Positions 6,301 to 9,272 of a stretch of DNA of 9,272 nucleotides are shown here, in pieces; the first letter of the stretch is position 1, and the number at the start of each line of letters is the position of its first letter. A program made the translations under genes and the position numbers. The notes beneath the pieces are model-generated. The model saw only the letters and a list, made by a program, of their open reading frames with translations. It did no database searches and was not told the DNA's origin. This DNA comes from an uncultured Flavobacteriales bacterium (GTDB lineage Bacteria > Bacteroidota > Bacteroidia > Flavobacteriales > Crocinitomicaceae). The stretch spans positions 1-9,272 of the forward strand of contig CAMPIU010000083.1 of NCBI GenBank assembly GCA_946886545.1, given 5' to 3'.

Positions 6301-9272
6301 AAAAGCGGTTAATATGGGTGAAGAATATGTCGTGAACCTGGTTACCATGGAAGCATTCTATGAAAACGATTTGTGCTATTGTGTGGATGCTTACTGCTCT
6401 CAATTGAACATGATCCTGGATGGTCTGCAAGAATACGAACGAATGCCGGATCTGTACACATTCTGCGAAGACAAGGAAGAACCTTGTGTTCAGGCCGGTG
6501 ACACATTGGCTTATGAAACATTCGAAATGGAATTTAACGATCCGTGTGTCGAATTCTATGAAAGCAACAATTCGGTAAATGCCCTCATTAATTACAATGA
6601 GCAGGTACAGAATTTCCAGACAACTTTGGCGGAACAGTATATAGCACATTGCATGTCGGCTTTTGAAAACATGACTTTGCAATACAATGAGATCGAACAT
6701 CATTTCACCTTGTATTATTACGATCAGGCTGGAAACCTGGTACGTACCATTCCGCCTGAAGGAGTGGAAATACTGGATGTTTCGGATGCCCAGGTGAAAA
6801 CAAAGATCAAACAAGACCGTCAAAACAATACGCACCAGGTAATGACCAATCACCGCATGGCGACGACTTACCTGTATAATTCATTGAATCAGCTCGTGGC
6901 TCAGAATATGCCTGACCAGGATGCGATGAAAATCTTTGAAGCGGTCGCTCCAAGCGGTTTGCCGATCGGTCTGAATACCAATGCTATTCAAATGGTCGAC
7001 GCGAATGTAGGATATCTGACAGGCTATATTACCAATACTTCAGTTCCATTACAAAACCGCGGTTACCTGTTCAAAACTACCAATGGAGGAAGCAACTGGA
7101 CGCGGGTGACCAACCTCCTGAACGCTGATTTGAAAGAGGTAGTTATGACCTCAGCTACTAAGGGATATGCCGTTGCTAATGACGGAATCATCCTGACTAC
7201 CAGTGACGCCGGTTTCAACTGGGATTTAATGAATACGTATTCGGCAGGTGTTACGGAAAATTTCATAGCCCTGGATAAAAATGCAGCTGGTACAAGTGCC
7301 TTTGCATTGACTAAATCAGGAACGATCTGGGAGCTGGATGCAACAGCACTGATGCCTCCAGCCTACAATTTAACAGCTATCTCCGGAGTAACAGTCAATG
7401 AAGTAAAAGACTTCACACTTCAGGGAGTTTCACCGAACACGGGTACCACGCTGTATATCGCTAATATTACCTCCAACGGAAGTACTTACGATGCGGTCTT
7501 AATGCGCTCCGGATCGACAACAACTGTGGAAAGTTCACAAGTGGCAGATCTGAAAACAATTGGCTTTTATTCGGCTGATGAGGGCTTCGCTGCCGGTGTG
7601 GATGGAAATTTATCTGCGCTTACGGGTGCAGTACCTGCGACTTTCATGCAGAAACTGGGTAAATCGGGATCAACAGGTATCATTGACCAGTTGTTCATGC
7701 TGAACAGCCAGGTAGGTATTGCCCGCATCGAAGAAAACGGAACAAAGGTCATTCGTAAAACAACGGATGGTGGTTTGACCTGGGAAAATCTACAAGAAGA
7801 TTATATGAATGCGTCTCTGACGTTCATTAAGCAGAACCTGACTTCAAAAGAGATCCTCATCCAGGGTTACAATGCCCTGACTTCAAAATCCTATACGAAA
7901 ACAGCTGTTCTTTTGACCAATGGCATAGTTGAATTGAATCAAACTCCAAATATTCCTCAATCAACGGAAATGAAATGCGTCACTGCTTTCGTGGATGGAA
8001 CGAATATCTATTATTTCGGGATTGGGGCTACAGATAACAAATTGTACCGTTCGAATGCCATCGTTTCTACCGATGCAAATGTCAGTTATACATTAGTGAG
8101 CGGACTTGCAGCGCTTCCAAGCACAGCTAAAAAAGTACTTTCTCTGAAAAACGGAAGCAATGGAGTTTCCATTGAGGTCCTGCTGGCAAGCGGAAGTTTA
8201 TACCGCACATCCGCCCCTACTTTAACCGGAACTTATTCCGCGTTTGCATTGGTTTCGGGTGCAAGTTCTATTGTTGCAATCGACAAAATGACGATGGTTT
8301 CAGGTGATTATGTAGTCGCATACGCAGGAAACGTACTTTATGGAAAAGCAGCTTCAGCCACTGCGCTAAGTGCATTTACAACCACGATTACCCCCGGAAC
8401 TTCTGTTATTGAAAACCTGGTGGTGCATGGACAGAAAGTTTCCCTGGCAGGAAGCAATGGCGGCTTGTTTACAACAAGTGCATCCATTACAAGCATTCCT
8501 TCATCTGTAACCTTTACAGACCGCAAAAACCATGGATACACGGATCTGACCAGCATCCGTACCAACGGAAATTACGTAGTGATCACCGGTAAGAACGGCT
8601 TGGCTGCATCCCGTACAAAAAGCACTGCAACGCAGACTAACTTTGTGCGGCCATTGAATACCCTGGACGACCTCTATGAATCTGCTTACCGCTTAAACGG
8701 TGCGGATGAGTACCTGAGTTTCGTTGGTTCCAACGGCTACTTCTCCGAACAAAAAGTAGTGAGCGGTTCCTGGACACAGCAGCCTCTAAGTTATACCACA
8801 TTCGGGACAACACTTGCTGTCCATGCAAACGGGAAAACTCTTAGAAGTGTGGCTGTAAACGGTCAAAGCGTTTATTTGACAGGAGACCAGGGAATCGTAT
8901 TCTACACTTCCAATATCAATACTGCTTTCTTTATTCCTGCAACTCCGGTTACGGCAAGCACTATGAACAGCGTGGTATTTATCCCCGGACAGAGTTCCAA
9001 GGTGATCATGGTTGGAAACCAGACGGAAATAGCGAAGTACAATGCCAGTGCAGGTACACGGATTACGACTATCCATCCTGCAAAACTGAAGGATTTGCAT
9101 TTTGAGAACAACCAGGCGGGTACTGTGGTCGGTGATTACTATTTTGTAAGAACCACTATCAACGGTGCTTCTTCCTGGCAGAGTGTCCCGGTAAGTTCCA
9201 TAATTGCAGCTTCTGTTAATTCAACCGGAATCCGGAAAGTGATAACCAAACTCGCAGCAAATGGATCGCACC
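302..9272 (+). CDS. Giant secreted RHS/YD-like protein with Cys-rich modules and BNR/Ycf48-like propeller repeats (3' partial)
   Basis: One uninterrupted frame of 2,990 codons runs off the window end. It opens with a Sec signal peptide (residues 1-22), so the product is exported. It then shows a fibronectin-III-like domain (about 199-283), RHS/YD-like sequence (309-545), a Cys-bearing beta block (595-778), an unassigned stretch (781-1604), Cys/Tyr-rich tandem modules (about 1607-2117), a second YD-like stretch (2134-2205) and propeller-type repeats with Asp-boxes from about 2211 onward. RHS/YD proteins are known to build large beta shells, often ending in a variable C-terminal domain. That part, and any type IX secretion tail, is not in view. 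Three in-frame ATGs exist (263, 290, 302). I chose 302 because it places two lysines directly before the hydrophobic core; 290 would add only MNNS and is equally compatible with a signal peptide. None has a clear Shine-Dalgarno, as is normal in Bacteroidota. Base and codon use look even throughout, with no sign of a transferred segment. The role (surface adhesion, intercellular antagonism or other) is inference only. Confidence 0.93.
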   Translation, partial: MKAIFKTLLILLFTLGSSSAFAVILPRINGLIRTTVGGSAVVKNTSTATFTAAIAPTSTNLNYVDLSKKGMVTFGVDHHYPTYFSAYTAQIKAIVKRYPTLGGSAIADTTIILNITYQPNNPDSLSFMDKHTITFGMAEQFKLVITDIFINGSSQNTLPANLYVQGDVFVDRIYNFATQTGTTSAQLGLVVNQQAIDLDCDEVTETIRISWNPIMDAEEYQLEWVYVNDYDFTTGSPSIDFKNNATRISTTKTSYDLSLIFDKGYICFRVRAVGRSTAPPYRFLFTPWSTLDGSVLANSIPHYHNTVSFDGIKNWQYSSTYAEEGKKKEVISFFDGSLRNRQMVTKINSDKNTIVGETIYDHLGRPAIQVLPSPAMTLLCNLPNKETTLRFYENFNRDNSNHPYSADDLEQLPPSNVCAPVSTPPMSTTEGTSRYYSPQNPNLVGNPGYVPNGEGYPFSQVEYTPDNTGRISRQGGVGSDFQLGSGHETKYFYAHPFQEQLDRLFGSEVGNAAHYQKNMVVDPNGQVSVSYLDQEGRVVATSLAGEVPDSLIPLPSADDAAPLTVDLFAKDAATNSSSNVLSPDGKSTVFNQTIALSSKSNVTIHYDMNVDAFTNSCLPQNTCFSCVYDLRIEVRNLCGALESPTYVSNKLIGNFTELPGGEIVFNTTCTPTSENNTFTITDLPVGTYQVSKVLTVNEDALNDYLERYVNDTLDLNTCFTNYNEYLEQETLSSDIDNCNEEFSCEECVTNLGSLPEFILAGGTEVEYQQALDECNAPCKPISYYETMRLVLLADVMPGGQYGEYLNNQGNVNETAFPLSVFNSGNSLPKSPNAHWKKPKYDVEATIQEAYFETDGVTLSRIPLTNVVLNGAGTQVSSSSPSVNLNAPVNAPNAQVFLDPATNEYYTYPQHLRYVSDFIQYYLVNTHWANSLVYHHPEYPILSIFKSFTEKTNPADQYTSESFDQEMMTINTFQGAIDNGFISGNLVNDFNTVSSTLPWDPYSVYNSTALQNKIDNYLQINSVWFSMMEVAAMITRCPNELVGYMPSASCTQFGTNFGSDPVQNTQIKDAEWMAFRGLYLSAKQTLQLEYAKTQSLTNPSYYAYNDCIGNNNFNAFDNGFLTISPGFPFTLGGGYWNVQQPCNYWNSLKYINKQKRFGNPVDYVDTDPLQAAYQVYLQTGQCPVASSFQLLLNQTAQQNVLENPLINMTTLSATSAVLMAIQDFEVSGPLPVLTWQQITNSPGALEVLWEEGTLPYATFSLFKNTATTPTFDWDEIIAFNNLQFTVINGGLYEFTVDVKVSQGGNVFTRGITGNTTLHIGNCSFPDKCVLNDQGKAVEKMMKLLAAGSQLTNTSYVTVSSAPFDAFCTPQFQYAVNPAPTGVVDFRYVPSLPGFEFVDAGSVLTLGINSVEPSTFNLSSLSLVASISEMIPGPNNTFKLVCKDMSGNELVTLNCDAIQSASTNIGLQMGTCGLAESILCQGTTYQTFDDLNALFKDILVNQNQPFDLVYSPHWSTNLIGLLPTTPTTLPCTTFVSGGKQIMSFALPGSCNLVLSSENTTVNFNDITAVGDMYLAEPAGPGGVYYDFYLPVTYTTGSVTLNDTLFGTSCFKLNECLDCNEGEPQQASYTPEELETITSNLMIAGILEEDNSIISYVDYKAAVDATNTRLNWVSTDANFIHSITYKEYFDKGFANSIVGYINFATNFVDGLDDHYLLENPNNYIEKYGSGDNLTASYDRYVQAVQSYNLKRSGTGKTTIPTIALNLFAQTIYSEDCSAYVKYLEQEVNNIPSVLAVNNYPNTQAAMIDEGQCMDLYTDYYNAYQTFVQQQQQAETCIDYEITMPLVPYQTFIDNNLCCSTYGIQVLTDYIASFAIPNTCPGPLPMMQDCTSPTVVDEGLCRDNWSLYTQYIDQYNHSEWAENNNSKLLLLYPTYKTFVQMGYCDCIADYNNYLQTYINAPANEELPLPQTIDQFCDQLELEYGNTPCQDQYEAYLHCVAEYNEKAVNMGEEYVVNLVTMEAFYENDLCYCVDAYCSQLNMILDGLQEYERMPDLYTFCEDKEEPCVQAGDTLAYETFEMEFNDPCVEFYESNNSVNALINYNEQVQNFQTTLAEQYIAHCMSAFENMTLQYNEIEHHFTLYYYDQAGNLVRTIPPEGVEILDVSDAQVKTKIKQDRQNNTHQVMTNHRMATTYLYNSLNQLVAQNMPDQDAMKIFEAVAPSGLPIGLNTNAIQMVDANVGYLTGYITNTSVPLQNRGYLFKTTNGGSNWTRVTNLLNADLKEVVMTSATKGYAVANDGIILTTSDAGFNWDLMNTYSAGVTENFIALDKNAAGTSAFALTKSGTIWELDATALMPPAYNLTAISGVTVNEVKDFTLQGVSPNTGTTLYIANITSNGSTYDAVLMRSGSTTTVESSQVADLKTIGFYSADEGFAAGVDGNLSALTGAVPATFMQKLGKSGSTGIIDQLFMLNSQVGIARIEENGTKVIRKTTDGGLTWENLQEDYMNASLTFIKQNLTSKEILIQGYNALTSKSYTKTAVLLTNGIVELNQTPNIPQSTEMKCVTAFVDGTNIYYFGIGATDNKLYRSNAIVSTDANVSYTLVSGLAALPSTAKKVLSLKNGSNGVSIEVLLASGSLYRTSAPTLTGTYSAFALVSGASSIVAIDKMTMVSGDYVVAYAGNVLYGKAASATALSAFTTTITPGTSVIENLVVHGQKVSLAGSNGGLFTTSASITSIPSSVTFTDRKNHGYTDLTSIRTNGNYVVITGKNGLAASRTKSTATQTNFVRPLNTLDDLYESAYRLNGADEYLSFVGSNGYFSEQKVVSGSWTQQPLSYTTFGTTLAVHANGKTLRSVAVNGQSVYLTGDQGIVFYTSNINTAFFIPATPVTASTMNSVVFIPGQSSKVIMVGNQTEIAKYNASAGTRITTIHPAKLKDLHFENNQAGTVVGDYYFVRTTINGASSWQSVPVSSIIAASVNSTGIRKVITKLAANGSH
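896..1150 (+). other. Fibronectin type III-like domain (residues 199-283)
   Basis: The order of landmarks matches an FnIII fold: a strand ending in Trp211 (TIRISWNP), Ala-Glu-Glu-Tyr followed by QLEW (220-224), and near the end a strand YICFRVRAVG (265-274), which corresponds to the classical Y-x-F-R-V-R-A motif. The length of about 85 residues is usual. Such domains are common spacers or sugar/protein-binding units in secreted bacterial proteins. The 175 residues between the signal peptide and this domain are beta-rich and unassigned. Confidence 0.65.
1226..1423 (+). other. RHS-like N-terminal block of the Bacteroidota type (residues 309-374)
   Basis: The stretch holds NWQYSSTYAEEGKKKEV, FDGSLRNRQ, IVGETIYDHLGRP and AIQVLPSP in sequence. 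YDHLGRP is a YD-repeat core (Y-D-x-x-G-R). From memory, this chain of phrases recurs near the N-terminus of very large Bacteroidota RHS-like proteins. The family assignment therefore rests on recognition rather than on a profile search. Confidence 0.7.
1673..1936 (+). other. First YD-like half: RHS-type strands (residues 458-545)
   Basis: It contains VEYTPDNTGRISRQGG, the strand pair around KYFYAHPFQEQLDRLFG, and VVDPNGQVSVSYLDQEGRVV, in which YLDQEGRVVAT is a recognisable YD-repeat variant (Y-x-D-x-x-G-R). After SLAG (residue 545) the YD pattern stops and resumes only at residue 2134, so this is the left border of a large inserted portion. Confidence 0.68.
2084..2635 (+). other. Cys-bearing beta block, family-conserved but unnamed (residues 595-778)
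   Basis: It runs from a strand-rich portion (NVTIHYDMNVDAF) into SCLPQNTCFSCVYDLRIEV, with Cys at 617, 623, 626 and 638. It continues through LPVGTYQVSKVLTVNEDAL, an Ig/FnIII-like strand pattern, to the Cys pairs at 738/744/747 and 774/778. The phrases CVYDL and VGxY-x-VxKxLTVNEDAL are ones I associate with giant Bacteroidota RHS-like proteins. The closely spaced cysteines probably form disulfides after export. No enzymatic motif is visible. Confidence 0.5.
2642..5113 (+). other. Long coding stretch without a named domain (residues 781-1604)
   Basis: About 820 residues show no catalytic signature. Two landmarks stand out: HWANSLVYHHPEYPIL (926-941), with a W-x(n)-H-P-E-Y pattern, and DAEWMAFRGLYLSAKQ (1068-1083). 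From memory, both recur in related giant proteins, so the first half (to about 1180) is probably an alpha/beta family-specific module. The second half (about 1210-1604) is Thr/Ser/Asn-rich with alternating hydrophobics (FTVINGGLYEFTVDVKVS, YYDFYLPVTYTTGSVTL), consistent with beta-sandwich domains. The region sits wholly between the two YD halves. Confidence 0.4.
5120..6652 (+). repeat. Cys/Tyr-rich degenerate tandem modules in the protein (residues 1607-2117)
   Basis: From Cys1773 to Cys2117 there are 20 cysteines in 345 residues. Successive modules start with C-x3-[YW] (CMDLY, CRDNW, CIADY, CQDQY, CVDAY, CVEFY) and continue with tyrosine-spaced helix-like sequence. Three modules end with a recurring closing motif: YQTFIDNNLC, YKTFVQMGYC and MEAFYENDLC. 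Long modules (about 42-46 residues, for example 1809-1854, 1897-1940 and 1984-2025) are followed by short ones (about 29-31 residues, 1942-1972 and 2027-2055), partly joined by CxC. The DNA itself is not a near-identical repeat, so these are old, diverged copies. Disulfide-braced helical hairpins are the likely structure. I know no named family for them. The part before 1773 (CFKLNECLDC onward) is a helical lead-in, not clearly repeated. Confidence 0.55.
6701..6916 (+). other. Second YD-like half (residues 2134-2205)
   Basis: HFTLYYYDQAGNLVRTIPPEG is a very clear YD repeat (Y-Y-D-x-x-G-N-L-V-R). It is followed by TTYLYNSLNQLVAQNMPD, a second strand of the type that in RHS proteins usually leads straight to a further YxYDxLGR repeat. 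Here the sequence instead goes on to QDAMKIFEAVAPSGLPIG and the propeller repeats, so the RHS array is interrupted again. Confidence 0.75.
6932..9272 (+). repeat. BNR/Ycf48-like beta-propeller repeats (residues 2211-2990, continues past window)
   Basis: Blade-like units recur about every 47 residues. Each has a small-residue strand such as KGYAVANDGIILTT, EGFAAGVDGNLSAL, KVSLAGSNGGLFTT, SVYLTGDQGIVFYT or KVIMVGNQTEIAKY. I count about 16 by eye, which would be two seven- or eight-bladed propellers rather than one. Three carry a good Asp-box ending in Trp: KTTNGGSNWT (2258-2267), TTSDAGFNWD (2299-2308) and KTTDGGLTWE (2486-2495). Later ones are eroded. This pattern is known from Ycf48/HCF136 photosystem assembly factors, sialidases and sortilin-type propellers. 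Here the context points to a structural or binding role rather than catalysis. The arginine triad of sialidases is not evident. The region has a single cysteine (2559), unlike the segment before it. Confidence 0.72.

Noticed and set aside
5979..6335. 118-codon open frame on the + strand in another frame
   Set aside because: It lies inside the Cys-module region, where the main frame is clearly coding, and its translation shows no recognisable domain or repeat.
6191..6853. 220-codon open frame on the - strand
   Set aside because: It is in exact codon register with the giant gene. Its length follows from the lack of TTA, CTA and TCA codons in this Tyr/Asn/Glu-rich part, and its translation is an Ile/Phe/Val-rich complement with no family features.
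1..9272. RNA genes, CRISPR arrays, insertion sequences, terminators
   Set aside because: No spaced direct repeats, terminal inverted repeats, tRNA-like cloverleaf or hairpin-plus-T-run was noticed, and there is essentially no non-coding sequence in the window.

Overview
The window is almost entirely one gene. After the last 98 codons of an unidentified upstream gene (1-297), a single open frame starts at 302 on the + strand. It runs to the last base without a stop: 2,990 whole codons plus one base, at least about 320 kDa, with its 3' end outside the window. I translated it codon by codon and found no stop or frameshift. Every other open frame longer than 60 codons, on either strand, lies inside this gene (or, at its start, across the gene junction) and reads as a shadow.

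The organism is most likely a member of the Bacteroidota (Flavobacteriales or Chitinophagales type). The genes lack a recognisable Shine-Dalgarno sequence, spot-counted GC is roughly in the 40s, and the protein has the wording of the giant secreted RHS/YD-like proteins of that phylum. Examples are FDGSLRNRQ, YDHLGRPAIQVLP, YYYDQAGNLVRTIPPEG and YNSLNQLVAQNMPD. Genus cannot be set from this window.

Layout of the giant protein (residue numbers from the ATG at 302): signal peptide 1-22; unassigned beta-rich N-terminus 23-198; a fibronectin-III-like domain about 199-283; a first RHS/YD-like half, 309-545; a Cys-containing beta block, 595-778; a long region with no named domain, 781-1604; a Cys/Tyr-rich region with degenerate tandem modules, about 1607-2117; a return to YD sequence, 2134-2205; and from about 2211 to the window end a long series of blade-like repeats of the BNR/Ycf48 type, about 16 by eye, of which three carry a good Asp-box.

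Read as a whole, this is an exported cell-surface or secreted RHS-like polypeptide in which about 1,600 residues lie between two YD portions, and a second large insertion (the propeller repeats) follows the second YD portion. The usual RHS shell repeats, and any C-terminal toxin or type IX secretion signal, would lie past base 9272. Toxin function is therefore not supported by what is visible. The upstream gene ends 4 bases before the chosen start, so the two are probably co-transcribed. No RNA gene, mobile element, CRISPR array, terminator or promoter was seen.
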